A DNA stretch of 64,000 nt from Diprion similis (GCF_021155765.1 NC_060108.1:11257425-11321424), one strand, 5' to 3'. Positions 1 through 14,300 are shown, counted from the first letter of the stretch. Program-made: numbers and translations. Notes: generated by a model not told the origin, from the letters alone.

Positions 1-2168
1 CTCAAAAAAGCGGAAGATGAATCGAGAGCCATCACAGATGATAGGAACAGGACATGTAGATCCAACAGTTGTGAAGTCATTGTTTATATGATGTTTATGC
101 AAAATCGATCACGTTTATTATTAACGGGGATAAAGTGTGACGACTTTGCATCTGTAAACCTATTTCGAAATGAAGTCATCGAGTTATTTTTTTCATCCAG
201 GTTTTATAACTCGTTGGTAACAGCCAACTTCCGGTGCTTATACCTACTTCTTATGCTTCTCCTTCCTGTTGGTTAACTCCACTTTGTAATATCTGCCAAT
301 ATATCTACTTTATGAATGATAAAATATACAGACTTGACCTTAACAGGATGAAACTTGAAACTTGCGGCGGTTAGAACTCCTTTTGTGAAATCATCAACCG
401 CATCCTGTTGTGGACGTGAATAGAGACGTTGCGGATTGCGTGGACTGAATTCAAGAGGTATTTGAAAAAATTATAAGTGTAAAGATTGTTTTCAGAACAT
501 TATGAAAGTGAAAACAATCCGGGAAGAAAGTTAATTCGAACACCAATCTTATACGTCAGAAACAAATGATTATTAATAATGTGTGAAATTAAAATTTAGA
601 GTTGACGATGAACAACTCTTGTAATCCAATCGACCGAAAACTGATTTTATAATCGAGAAAAAAAAATATATATACTTCAATTATATTTTAATTCAACAGA
701 AATTCTGCTTGTATAAAATTATTTTAGTTATAATAAAAAGAATAAACTTACAAAAAAATCTACGGGTTCAGGGTTAAAAATTTCCATTCTCAGACGAGTT
801 TCTCTTTCCCTTTCAATTTCTTATGCAACTAATTTCGCGAGGTCTATATCGTCTCCCATAAAAGTAAAAACAAAGGATATAAAAAAAGAAAACAAAAAAA
901 AAAAAAAATAAGTTTTCAGACTATACTATAATACCGTATATATATATATACAAAGCCGAAATATTTTTCACGGGTTAAAAAACACAGGGTGTGTCCCGTG
1001 GGACCGTTTACACGCCCGTTTGTCCCTCCGGGATGCTTGTGATGCCTACTTGATGCCTCCTCGTTACCGAGAGCGCTAGAGATCGGGTCCCTCGAGGGTT
1101 GCAGGGTCTGCCGTGAACAATTAAGTAACAGCCCGGTGATTCCTACGTTAGTCTCATGCGTGCGGAGATCCACGAGTCAGAAGGACGAGTCCGAGTTTTA
1201 ATTAAATTGGTCCTAGCAGCCCGGTCCGAGCTTGACAGCATAATCAAAGCCTAATTACATGTTTAGGTCGAGGCTTAGTTCCCCGGCAATTACCAGGCAG
1301 CTTGACACTCCCTTTAGAAACTAGCCTATGAAACTGCTAAAAGCTGACAGTGTCGGATCCGGCAAATTCATAAGTGGCGATTAGATTGCTGGAACAGGGT
1401 AAAAGCAATAGTTTTTGTCCAGTAAAAAGATTTCACCATGTATTCTATGGAAAGATCCTGCAAACCCATGTGATTCCAGTTTCTTTCTAGAATTTTTGTA
1501 ACTTTTTTTTTTTTTTTATACACAGAAAAACAAAGCACTTTTTTTTATATATTTTGAATAACCTTGATCTGAGATATGATTCGGTTTTATATTTTCAAGG
1601 CACGCAGTTTCTCAGATTTGAAAAAATTTTTTTTTTTTTAAATATTCATCACTTGGCAAATATTTAATATTATTGTTATTCGAAATTACTTATCTTCTGT
1701 GTAAACTGAAAAGTTTTGTTACTATTGACATGATTTTTTTTCCAACTTTTTCAAATTTAAAAAAAAACGAACACTTCCGAAATTACAAATTAAACGATAA
1801 ATTAACTTATATTTTATATACATTGGTTGTTAAAAAAAATCTAGAAATTAATAGACTATATTTTTAGACTAGGATTGGAATATTCAAAATTGTGGAGCAA
1901 ATTTTACATTTCAATTTCCGATCTTGATCGATACCCGACGGTATACCTCCTCCCCCCCCTCCCCCCTTCCCGCCATACTTGACACGTGATAGGGTTTGAT
2001 AAATATTTTATAAAAAAGGAAATGATAAACAAATATACATAAATTTTTCACGTATTTACTAGATTCTTATTTCAAGGCGGAACCCTAAAATACAATCATA
2101 ATTCTCGTCAGAAATTGTACGAGGAATCCTTTTGAATCCGTACATCAAATAAATATACCAAAAATTCG

Positions 2169-2174
2169 TTTATT
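2169..2174 (-). terminator. Candidate poly(A) signal for the minus-strand gene
   Basis: AATAAA on the minus strand, 144 nt beyond the TGA at 2318-2320. It supports 2397-2318 as a terminal exon, but the hexamer is common in AT-rich DNA. Confidence 0.3.
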
Positions 2175-2289
2175 TCAAATCGATATTACATTTCTATTCC
2201 CTGAGCAGAGTTGAGTTTCTTATTTCCTCTGTAGCAGATACACTACAAGTAAATCTATCAACCTCTCCCCTGATGGAAAGAAAATTGTC

Positions 2290-2312
2290 CTCTCTCTCTC
2301 TCTCTCTCTCTG
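2290..2312. repeat. (CT)n microsatellite
   Basis: Perfect CT dinucleotide run, just past the stop of the proposed minus-strand gene. Confidence 0.95.
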
Positions 2313-2317
2313 GATGT

Positions 2318-5300
2318 TCAATTCAGATCCATCAGCGTCCTATATTTTCTAACACAGAGTTCACCTTGAGTCTTGAAAGATGACTTGATGACGCCAGCTG
2401 GAGCGAAGAGACGAAAAATTGGAAGAAGAAGAAAAGAAAAGTAAGAAGAAATTGGGGAGGAGGGGAAGAGAGAGAGACAGAAACTGACAGACAGTCGGAC
2501 AGACTGAGAATTCGATGATTGCGAAAAGCGCCGATTCCCATGGGAAAGATATGGGACGAGGGTGAGTATCGCGCCATTACACGGTGGTGGCTCCAGACGA
2601 CCCCCTCCATCCCTCTACGAAGAGACTTGGAAGAGACTCGGCGCGCACTTACGCGAATATGACACGCGAGAGGGCTGCTTAAAATTCAGGGTGCGCGTAA
2701 AATCGTGATTGTCTCCATAAGTCTCGGCTGTAGATAAAACCTTTTATTCGTAAAAGAGTCATGGGGGTCTGCGGCGGCTGGTTTCTCAACTCGTACGTCT
2801 CTTTTTTCACCCAGATTTCCCCCCCCCCCCCCCTCCCCCCACCGCACGACAAGTACCAAAAGATTTTACGAGACGTATTATACAGATACCGAGATTTGCA
2901 TGCAGCAGTTTTTCCTAGCTATATAGTCTTTTCTATACGGGTTTAGGTTTTATTTTAGACTGAGGAATGCGTAAGAGAGAAAAATTACTTAAATTCGTAC
3001 TTTGATCGATGTGTTCGTGTCAAGACTTCTGTTTAAAGTTAAAAATCCGGACTGAGAAGTGGGTTTCTTTTAGTTTGGAATATTTATAAGCGAAACGAAT
3101 GATTTTCCAAACGAAGAAATAAAGTGAAATTGAAGATATAAATTTTATAAAAATTTCTTGCTAGGTCATACATTTAAGAGGCTTCTTCTTCGTGGTTAAA
3201 GGGTTATATATACATCAGAAGTCCCATGGGAATCGATTTTTCAAGAATTTTTCAAAAAATTTTTACACATATTATGGTAATTTTTATCTGTATTTCAGCA
3301 TTTTTTATTTGTAAAAATAATGATTTTAAAAGCTGCTATAGCTGATCTCCGGGAGCACCTCTGAGAAATAAAAAAACCAAAAATATTTCTTTGATATAAT
3401 GCATTATCTTGTAATTGATCAAAGGAGTAAGCAAAATAATAATTTTTGGCTAAATGACGGCTTCTCGAAAGAAAAAAAAACGATTATTGACAAAAATTTA
3501 AGCCTTAAATTGTTTAAAAATGGAAACTATTCATCGGTGAGGAAAAACCTTTGATTAATTACCAGAAAATATCCTTAAAAAGCTTGAGTTAAAATTTGAG
3601 TTTAATCGAGAAAAACGCATTTAAAGTTTCCGAAGCACTTTACATGTAATAGAAATTTTTTTTTGTTTTTTTCACTTACGTCGAGTTGTCAATATTTGCC
3701 GGATTGTCGAGAAATTTTCCGCGTGTGTACTTAAATATATGTACATTGTACATATTGTACGAAAATAAACTTTGAAAACAAAAACTAGATTTTTTGAAAA
3801 TTTTAACTTTTTATAACCCCTTAACGAAGTTCAAAAAAAAAAAAGAATCTTTTTGACAGAAATAAGCTGAGTAGCTTAAGAATGTAGATTCATTGCCAAG
3901 AATGAAATTTTCAAAAATTCCAATCAAGCATCATTCTCCTACAACCGATTGTAAAAAGAATCACGAGTCTTATTAGATTTTCATCGGTTTCTTCAATCGG
4001 AAGTAAAGAAAATTGTGCGCAAGGAAAGTTTTTTTTTTTAAGACAGAATTAAATCGAAATTGAAGTTGTAGATTTTAGAAAAATCTGAATAGCTTGAAAA
4101 TGAAGCTCCGTTATCGAAAATTACGCTTTTCAAAATTCCCACTTTTAACACACCATTCTGATATCTTTTGTAAAAAAAAAAAGATTGAGTGGAAACAAAA
4201 AACACTGTTTACATCTCTATTACCAGTACGTAGTGTATATCTATCGCTACACGTAAGCTCGAAGCTTTCGAAAACAGGCAAGCCGAGTATGAATACATTT
4301 TCGAGTGACTCAGCCGACTTCAGAGCAGAACTACAAGCCCGGTATTAATTCAGGTAGACTTTCAAAGCCGGATCCCTGTCAGAGTCTAATTAATTATCAT
4401 CTCTGCAACCTGTTTACCGGCTTGTTTCCAACATCCTTCTAAAACTTCTTTCATTATTCGCCGCTAAACAAATACGAGCTTTACAATAATTTGAAAATCC
4501 ATTTTTTTTCTTTTGAAAAGTTGAATCTGGTCGACTTTTCATTAGGCTGCCGGTGAAATTTTTGGAAAATTTCAATCACTAAATTTTTTAAGGGGTTATA
4601 TATAGTTAAAATTTTCGAAAAATTGATTTTCTTTTTTTTTTCTATTTTCGTAATGTACGTATATATTTAAGTACATACGCGGAAAATTTTTTGACGACCC
4701 GGCAAATATTAACAACTTGATGTAAGCTGAAAACGATTTTTTTTTACTATACGTAAAGTGCTTTTGAAACTTTAAACGCGTTTTGCTCAAAACTGTGTTT
4801 TTAAGATCCAGTCAGTCTGAAATTTTATCACAAGCTTTACAAGTATATTTTCTTAAAATTAATCGAAGGTTTTTTCTCACCGGTAAATATTCTTCAATTT
4901 ATAAACAATTTGAAGCCTAAATTTTTATCAAAAATCTATTTCTTTTTTTTTCAGAAGCCACCATTTTGCCAAAAATTATTATTTTGCTTATATTCCTTCG
5001 ATCAATCGCAAGATAATACATTATATTAACGAAATATTTTTCGTATTTTCATTTTACATTATTCAGTCCACAAATATCTCACCGCAAGACTCCTTTTTTA
5101 GAGATGCTCCCAGTGATCACCTACAAAGCAGCTTTCAAAATAATTATTTTTACAAATAAAAAATGTTAAAATACAGTTAAAAGTTACCATAATATGTGTA
5201 CATATTTTTACTTCAATAAATTACAAAGTCTTCTCAAGAAAAATTCTTAAAAAATCTATTTTTTCGACCCCTGACTGCAGTCCCTGACTATATATATATA

Positions 5301-8300
5301 TAACCCCTTAAAGTTAAAGTTGTGATTTGACGCCGAGAGAGCACCGGATTCACAGTCCACCGTCTGCAATGGCACACCCTGCAATTAGTTTAGCGCCTGT
5401 GGCCGGATTCATTCATGCTAAATTGCGTTGGTAATACAGTTCGTTACGGTGGATTGGTCGAAGTTATCGCTTCTCAAATCAAACCTGGTAACCGGAGGTT
5501 GTTCAAAGCTTGAATCTGGCAATAATCAGCTGAATGATATAGGAACGGCGATAAAATTCGCTTCCATTTCCGTTCTTTTTTTTTTTTTTTTTTTTTATAC
5601 ATTCATCGAAAAAATATAATCTGCCGCTCTAACAATGAGCGATATCGTTAACAGCTCTATTATTTTTTATGTCATATTTAGCCTCTAAAACACTTTTTAT
5701 TTCTCGGGTATATCTGGTCGACTAATTTTTATAGCCAGTGCAGATATCGTGTGTGATAATGGTCGTAATTTTTTGACGGTTAGTTATTACTGGGTACATG
5801 ATAAAATTTTCCTTTGCAAAGCGAACTTCGAGGTTTTAAAAAATTTTTTAGACGGATAGACATTGGTCTGCAAAATATCAAAAGACTTTAATAATAATAG
5901 TTCAAATATTTTAACCAGATTTTTCAATTTACTAAGAGTTGGCTTGTTTTTTGGAGGAATGAAAAAGTCTCGTGCATATTAAATCCACAAAATACTGATT
6001 AACATGCAAATTCGAATCGATCAGATTCTGTTATTGTTGATAAACAGGCCGTAATTAGTACTCTTACAATCATTCAAGTATTCTATTAATTTAGGCAATA
6101 CTATTATATAAGTATATGAACCAATCACGTTTTGAGATTTAGGCGAAACAAACATAGTTCGTGAAAAAGAAAGAAATTTTGGTGAATGGTAAGCCGTGAT
6201 GTTTAGATAGTTTTTGGATAATTTTTTCCATTAATTAAACGTAATATTTTGCGATTTTGAAATAATTCAACTGGTTTTGTAAGTGCATAAAAATGAATTT
6301 TCTGGAGATTGCTTGAACTGTAAATTTTATCTGAATAATATGCGAGAAATTTAGTTTTAAACTAAACGTTTTTTGGGCACAAAATTACACTTTTCAAATC
6401 GGTTAAATGATTTTCACCAAATTCTTGAGCATCGGGAATATAAACGCAAATGAAGTACCAACTCGTTTATCAACGCTAGCCTCCAAATTCAGTAACGAAC
6501 TTGTAAGACAAGTTTCTTTGCTGACAGCCACTGACAAAATTTTCTTTCACCACCAAAATAATGAATAATGAGGCTACGTCTCGTTGAGACTGACTGACAA
6601 CTGACAGCTGCAGCCTGCAGGCAACTGAACGAATCCAATTCACATATTTTTCTCTGCATATTTTCTCTCAGTTTAAAAAAATTTTTTTGCTAATTTTTTT
6701 TCTTTCATGGACGGTTAAATTTTTGAAATTTAAATTACTATCGAAATACGTGATTTTAGAACGATTTTTAAAAGATATTAAGCTTCTTGGATGGAGATGA
6801 CGAGGATGAAGAATTGTGAGAAATTCTTCGTATCAGTTTTAATACGAAAAAATCGTTATTCAGACTTTCAAGCTTGTATTTAATCAAGTAAATTAAATTT
6901 AAAAATCGTTATTTATATTATTTTCCGCGAGGGTCTTTCCAAATTATATTGCATAAGCTGTGATCCAGTAATTACGTAACACGTTCCGTTCAACGGAACT
7001 CGATACACGTACGTAACGAAAACGCTTCCGATGCAAAAGCCTCGATTACGCTTTTTCAGTACACAAAAGAATGCGAAACTCCAGCGATAAAAGGAAATTT
7101 CTATCAAATCATGGATCAAACATCGATCTATTTGTGTATCATTTAATGATCTTTCCGATCAAATTTGATCGATCGAACTATCTCGGGTATACGAATTACC
7201 AGAAATTCCTGGTTGAGTCTTCTTATTCTATAATCACATACACGTGATGCTCATTTGTATTGTAACTTTTTTATGATCTTTAACTGCATTGGCCAGTTTA
7301 GCTGACTAACTTTTCAATATTTACTCACCGGATGTTCAATTTTTCAGTTGTCTTCCGGCCCGATTAAAAAACGCAAGAATTTGTTTGACGCGACGAAAGG
7401 CAAGGCAGTAAAAAAGTTTTGCGTTTCCGCATGAGCCATCTTATCTTGTTGGTTTAATTTCTCCCTTTCTTCCCCTGATCTGCAATCAGCTATCGCGACA
7501 ATCTTTACTGCGAATCTGAACGAGTTCGTTGAGCTAAGAAGTTGAAAAAGAAGAAGATAACGAAGGTGAAACGTAAGAAATGATGAGGGCCCCTGGCTCT
7601 AGAATTCAGTGATTAGACTCGGTCGAGGATCAGCCGGATGACGCGGCCGTTTCCACGCATTCCGGCGGCCAGACGAAGGTGGCAACGAAATTTCATCGTC
7701 GTTTCAAGTGGCCTGGGTTCTGTGCTCGCGTGTATTCTACACACGAAAGAAACACGCGTGCATGATGTGTGAAATATTACAGACTTAAGGGGTCTACCCA
7801 ACTGACGAGCAAAAAAAGGCTTTTTTTTATAGATTTTTTTTAACAAGTTTTAAAAACTGTAAATATTCAGATAGTCTTAATTTTTTTTTTTTTTTTTTTC
7901 TAATCGAACGATTTTAGATTCAGCTTAACGGTCTTGGAATGAAACATACGATTTTTGATTTTTGTAAAATTAACAAAATGGTGACCATTTCTCGAAAAAG
8001 TTGATAAAGACCGCTTTTTTGCCGTTTTTGCAAAAAAATTTAGTTGAAATAAAACATTGCAAAAAACGTATCATGCATTCCAAGGCCACTAACATGCTGA
8101 ATCTAAAACCGTTCGATTTTTTGGTTTCAGGTTAACCATCTCCGATGACATTATTAACACTGCAGATCACCTTTTTTCAAACCGATTTTCAACTACGATT
8201 TTCATGTATAAAAAGTAATTAAAACCAATAAGAGAATTTTTTTTTACTTAATTCGAGAGTGTATTTATTAAGCCTAACAAAGCATATGTCAATATTACCA

Positions 8301-11300
8301 ATTAAGACTTATTAAAAAAATTCTTGAGTAAAATCCTTTTTTTTGCTCGTCAAGCATATTATATAATTTTTTTAATTTATATAATTCTTTTAATTAAGAC
8401 TTATAAAAACGTTTGAAAAATATACATTTGTAATTTAATTCTCACGGTAACGTCTAGATAAAAAAGAGAAAGAAAAAAAATCTATTAAAATATTAATAAA
8501 AATAAACTATAAAAAAAAAAAAGAAGAAAAAAATACTAGCGAGTAATTTTGCAGTGAGGATATGATTTGAACGACTGGTAAATATCTGGAGATTTGGAAG
8601 ATTCGATGTTGTTTTTACTTTTTTCTTTTCACATTACGAACGCGACGCAGGAAGGGTGGATACAAATGAGGGCAGAAATGGGGATGAGCGTTATCGCTTA
8701 TCCTGCGGGAGCTATTCGTCCCAGCCTCTCTGATAAGAGAACTCACTGCTCACCTCACCTCGCCTCGCTTCGCCAAACTCGAGCCTGCAGCAATGCCAGC
8801 GGAAGGGAACCTCGAGGACAACGCCCTCAAATCGCACCTGGCATCAGAACAACGAGGTACGACTGTTGATTGAGAACCCCTGTCGGAGAGTCTATCACGC
8901 GCTACTTGCCCAGAAATTGCGAAATAATAATTTTCCAAACAGTTTTGAGACGAACAACTGACCGAAACGAAGTCCGCGTCCCGAGAGCGTCTGGTTAAGC
9001 TCATGCAGTACTCCTACCCTTACCGACCGAGCAATTTGACCGATTTTTTTTCTTATATTAAGTACGAAAACGAGGGAAGGGGGTTGAATTTTCTACGGTG
9101 CATCGCTCTTTTGTAGCAGAATTCAAAAAACTTATTCACATCCCGAAAATCGTGAAAAAAATTTGTGTTTTTTGACACATTTCCCAGATTTCAGGAGTCA
9201 AAAAATGCGTTGCTGAGATACAAGTGAGTGGAAATGAGTGGGTACAAAATAAGATAACGGAAAGAAAGCTGAAAATATTGATTTAATATTCTTAAAGTAT
9301 CATTTTTTTACAAATATGTATGCATATGTATATTAGGGTAGCGCAAAAAAACCGACTGTTTTTTTTTTTTTTTTTTTTTTTTTTGAGTCTCGTGTGACGA
9401 AATGTTAGTTTTTAATGTTTTAAGAGCCCACTCCAAACGACAGCTCAAAAAAAAAATTTTAAGAGGTCGTTCCGAATTTTTTTAAATGTCAAAAATCGTC
9501 AAAAAATCACATTAAAAAAATTATATTTTCAGTATTTTATTTGATTTTTAATTCATGTCGTGGTGTATTGTTATCGATTCTTTCTTACTAAATTGAAGAA
9601 AAAAAAATTATGAAATTTTAATATGAATATTAAAAGGTCGCTCGGAAAGATCTAAAGAAATACACCAAAAAATTGAAAAAAAATTATGAGCGACCTTTCA
9701 AAATTCAAATTTTGAACTGAAACTTTCGGAAACTTATTTTTTTTTGTCTATAAAATTATATCGTAACGAGAAAAAAAAAATCGATTTTTGACGATTTCTG
9801 ACGTTTTAAAAAATATGGAGCGACCTCTCGAAAATTTTTTTTTGAGCTGTTTTGGAGTGGGCTCTTAAAACATCAAAAACTAACATTTTGTCACCCGAAA
9901 CTCAAAAAAAAAAAAACAGTCGCTTTTTTTCCGCCACCCTAACGTATACCTATTATGACAACTGACTTCGATTTTGTCTGTACGAATTGTGTGGAATTCG
10001 TTAAATTTCACAAAAATATTGTCCAATTTTGGAAAAAAATATCTTGAAAAAGTTTACTTACTTTTACAATGACAGAAATTTATTAGATAGTTCTGCAAAC
10101 TTATTTTAAGAATGTAATCAGCCAGCTCTCGCGGTAAAATAGAAGAAAATAAAAACATGGCTGTGCTAGCTCGACATTTTGATGGGACGAATAATACTTT
10201 TAGTCAGTCTGCTGATTGAAAAAGTAAAAATCAACGAGTGATTGACGGTAAAACAAGACTAGAAACAATCTTCTAATTCTTCAATACTTAATTTTATGTT
10301 ATCGCTGTGAATAGCTGTAGGATAATTAAGATCAGCCGCAATTATATCAAAGGTCACCGTTTCTGACGAGAGATATGAAAACCAAAAGCTGACGTACGAA
10401 TATGGTATATGGTTAATCCCAAGGCTCCGCAACTTCCGTTTTTGCTTATCAAACAGGTTCATTTGTTTCATTGCACAATTATATCTAACTTTCACCGAGA
10501 AGTTGAATGAAAAAAAATGTATGCGGCATTCCATGCCAAGTTACACCCAGTCCGTGACTCTCACCGTGAGGAATTTTTTTGAAATTTTTTTTTTTTTTTT
10601 GTTCTCGTCGAAAAGACACAAGGAAGAAAAAAAATTTCAAAGATAAATCAGATATTTTAGATAACTTTTATTTACAAATTATTCGAACCATGTTGAAAAC
10701 GGTAATGATTTAATTTTTTAAAACGTTTACACAATTTTTATAACGTAAAGCGACGATTATAAAACCAATATGGCAGTGAGATTCAATTTTTGTTTATTTC
10801 TACAGCGGTGTTTGAATATTTTGTCTGAATTATTTCGATGTAATAAATATTAGAATTTTTTTGCGACTATTTTTCTTCGGATTTCTCAAAATTGAATAAT
10901 AATAACATGCTGCAAAAAAGAAAATGTTATAACCAATTGTAACGTTGCTATTGACATGAAATATTTGAATCGAACTATAAAAAGTACAAAATCTGTAATT
11001 TTTGAGAGAGCTTGAATAATAATGTATAAAATAAAATAACATTATTGAGAAGGCAGTTTTTTCATATAGTTGGGCAGAAATAAAAAATTTGGTAAAAAAA
11101 AATAAGAAATAATCCCAAACTCGGTGATTTGGAATGAATTTTTCATTTTCAGACTATGACGAATACCCGTCGAGTTGAAAAAAGGTGACTAAACCTATTA
11201 AACAAACATGGCGTTTTCCGAAAACAAACTTGTACGTATTCACATTCTGATTCTCCGTAGATATAACTCCTGAACCAGTTCGCCAGAGGATGGGGGGGGG

Positions 11301-14300
11301 GGGGGAGTTTATAAGAAGCCTAAAATAAAAATCCAAACGTAAACTGCATAAATCACTCGACTTCCTGAAAGTCTTTGAATTCTAGACACGACGCCGCGAC
11401 GTCCAGATGTGCTTTAGCAGTGCCACTCAGTTCTCATTTCAACGAATTTTTCCCCCATATTGTCAAATGTTGCAGCTTCTGAACGATCATTTTTCAACAA
11501 TCGTTGAATTTTTGAAAATAACGTGAAAACGATCAAACTTTGCGAATGATGTGGTGAAAAAAATTGATGTCACGAATGGTTGTCGTACAGGTTTAAGGTG
11601 CTTATAAAGGAGCGTTGTACACCTCGAAAACGCGGGGAAGCAAAACTCCTACACCGCTCAAGCGATCAGAGTGAAACTTTGTCAATTAATGCCTTATTTT
11701 GGCTAAAAGTGGAGTGACTTTTGACTTTTTTAAAATTTGGAAAAAAAATTTACAGATCGGTTACCACCCACAGAAATTGGCCAAATTTTCACAGTTACAC
11801 TGAATGGATCGAACTATCCGGTATGATGCCACTCGACGGTGATGAAACACACATTTTGAGCCCAGTCCCATGAGATTTGATGGTGCAGTGACGAAATGGC
11901 AGCTGATCTGGTTTTCGATTACGAAGTACACCGAAATCTCATTTTGGCGACATTTGTTACCGACATTACGCGCATGCCGGTAATGTATGCGTGTAATGTC
12001 GGTAAAAAATTACCGGCATGCGTGAAAGATCGGTAACAAATGTCGCCAAAATGAGATTGCGGTGTTCTTCGTAATCGAAAACCAGATCAGCTGCTATTTC
12101 GTCATTTCACCATCAAATCTCATGGGACTGGGCTCAAAATATGTGTTTCATCATCGCCGAGTGGCATCATACCGGATAGTTCGATCCATTCAGTGTAACT
12201 GTGAAAATTTGGCCAATTTCTGTGAGTGGTAATCAATCTGTAAAAATTTTTTCCAAATTTTGAAAAAGTAAAAAGACGCTCCACTTTTTGCCAAAATAAG
12301 GCATTAAATGCCCAAGTTTCACTCTGATCGCTTGAGCGGTATAGAAGTTTTGCACCCCCGCGTTTTCGAGGTGTACAACGGGTCTTTATAAGCACCTTAA
12401 AAGGAAATATCTGGAATCGGGTTTCCCTGAATGAAACTCGTTTTTCCAAAAATTATAATGTGATTCCAATTTCTTTGTCATCGGACAAAGAACAGCCTCC
12501 TCCATGAACCTTAAGCGTAATAATTACTTCGCATACTTGGCATTAATTTCCAACCATTCTATATCCGAACAGCATAAAGCGGGTACGTCAGTCAGTCTGA
12601 AAAGTACGACTATTTATATGTATGACTGCGGACGAGCTGACGAAATCGGTATTACAATCGTAAGCGTCTATTGCGAGCGATCGTTTCACTGACAAAGGCG
12701 ATGGAGACATAGGCGTGTCCGATCAGTCATTCGTCCCTATCTTTATCCCTTTATTTCATTCTCTGTCTCGTCTCTTCTGCGTATTATTCCTCATCTTTAT
12801 TCGCAGCTGCAGCCTCGGAGAGTTAAATTATAGCGCCAACTAAATATGACGAAGAACATTCCTGACACGTGATCGAACGACTGTTGAAAGCATGGTGTGT
12901 AGACATGCGCTTCGCTGCACGTTTCACTTAAGGAAAGTCAAATTGATTGCTTGTCTCAAATCGTGAATGAAAGTAACTCGAACGAGCGAAATAATAACGC
13001 GTCAATGGAGATAACTAAGACCATTGAAAATCACTCGATAGCATTAGAGAAACGGAGCGGCAAGTGTCAGAAGCCATGAAAATCATCGTGAGAAAATCAT
13101 CAAAGAACTTTCATTCGATCATGGATTTTCAATTTACCGAGTGATTGTCATTTGGGACCGAGAGATTTCTTATAGTTTTCTGTGATTCTATCCCACCTGA
13201 AAAGAACTGAAAATGTCCCAGAAAACTCTTGGAAACCAAAGGTAACATTGAAAATGAATAATTGATGATAAATGGAATGAATAAAAATTGAAAAATCAAT
13301 GTTTGTAGATAAACAAAATCCTTGGCCTCTGAAACGTGCGTGTACTCACGATTTTTGTCCTTGATATGATCGAAGTTCTGGTTTCGCACGGTGACCCAAA
13401 GGGCCGAGAAGATGACCAGGGTGCTGAAACTGAGAAATAAAATTGTTTTCAGATTCTGTTATATAGATACAAGTCGTAAACTGAGCCACGTATCCATGAA
13501 TGGATGGGCCAATTTAATATGCGAGCAATTAAAACGAGGAAACCGAGTCGTAAACGATCCCTGCTAATACGACCATTCGCCAGGAACGTGACGTTTCACC
13601 TGAGACTTACCCAGTGTTACGCTTATTGCGCAAGGCAGGGAACACGCCGTTAATGCGTAGACACTCTGCATGTGTGTGTGTGTGTGTGTGTGTGTGAATC
13701 CCAGGAGAGATACAATGTCGACTGATCTAACCTCTCTGGAATTACGCCTGGAAATCTGATATTAGAATCTCGGACTCGTATGGCGCGAGTGACGATCGGA
13801 TTTCCAGAGACGCGAAAGAATTTTTTGGAATTTTATGCAAGCCTGCGAATCTGAGGCGATGAAATGTACTCGAAGAGGAAAATTTAGCCGCTCTTTGTTG
13901 ATGCCAAAGTTGAATCAGTTCAGGATAAATTGGATGAAAATAATTTAATAAATTTACAGCATTTTCTAATAGATTTTTAGAGTCAATATTATAGCATTGC
14001 TCAAAGGCGATTTATTGGAATTGTTGTTGGAAGTAGTTTTGTTTGTACGAAATTTTGTTTGTATTAATTGAAAAAGTGATCAAGGAATAATTACAGAGTT
14101 ACGGTTAAGAGCGTAAAACAATTTCTTTGAAATATTTGTCGGAAATAGTGACTGCTGATTGCCATTAGAAACATTACATATTTCGCAATGATATGCACTC
14201 ACGAACGACTTTCGTCGAAAGAATAAAACCTTTGTTCAATCCTACATATTATTATTATCATAATTATCACCAGTATTATAATTTATTTACAAAATCTGAC

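Larger units (their letters stand above)
1..2317. other. Left flank without a supported gene
   Basis: AT-rich DNA with an A-run near 894-908, a C-rich tract at 1949-1968 and a (CT)n array at 2290-2312. A GC-richer segment at about 960-1420 has no convincing exon on either strand; the candidate continuation exons I tried here hit stops. Confidence 0.5.
2728..13349 (-). other. Intron of the minus-strand gene (10.6 kb), rich in MITEs
   Basis: Contains the elements at 3196-5311, 7785-8375, 9333-9942 and 11592-12402, listed separately. The stretches between them (5312-7784, 8376-9332 and 9943-11591) are AT-rich. The exceptions are two GC-richer islands at 7610-7790 and 8690-9010, which have exon-like features on both strands but no decisive frame, and a G-run near 11292-11304. 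Confidence 0.5.

Noticed and set aside
7345..7440. Minus-strand 31-codon ORF MAHAETQNFFTALPF followed by a GTGAGT donor
   Set aside because: Could be a 5' exon with a uORF, but nothing links it to another exon.
10259..10534. 91-codon minus ORF with a KRKLRSLGINHIPYSY stretch faintly like a RAP domain
   Set aside because: Only a few residues fit the RAP pattern, no upstream FASTK-like sequence or exons accompany it, and the codons are AT-driven.
12120..12449. 109-codon minus ORF
   Set aside because: It lies almost wholly within one arm of the 811 bp foldback, so it is repeat sequence read by chance.
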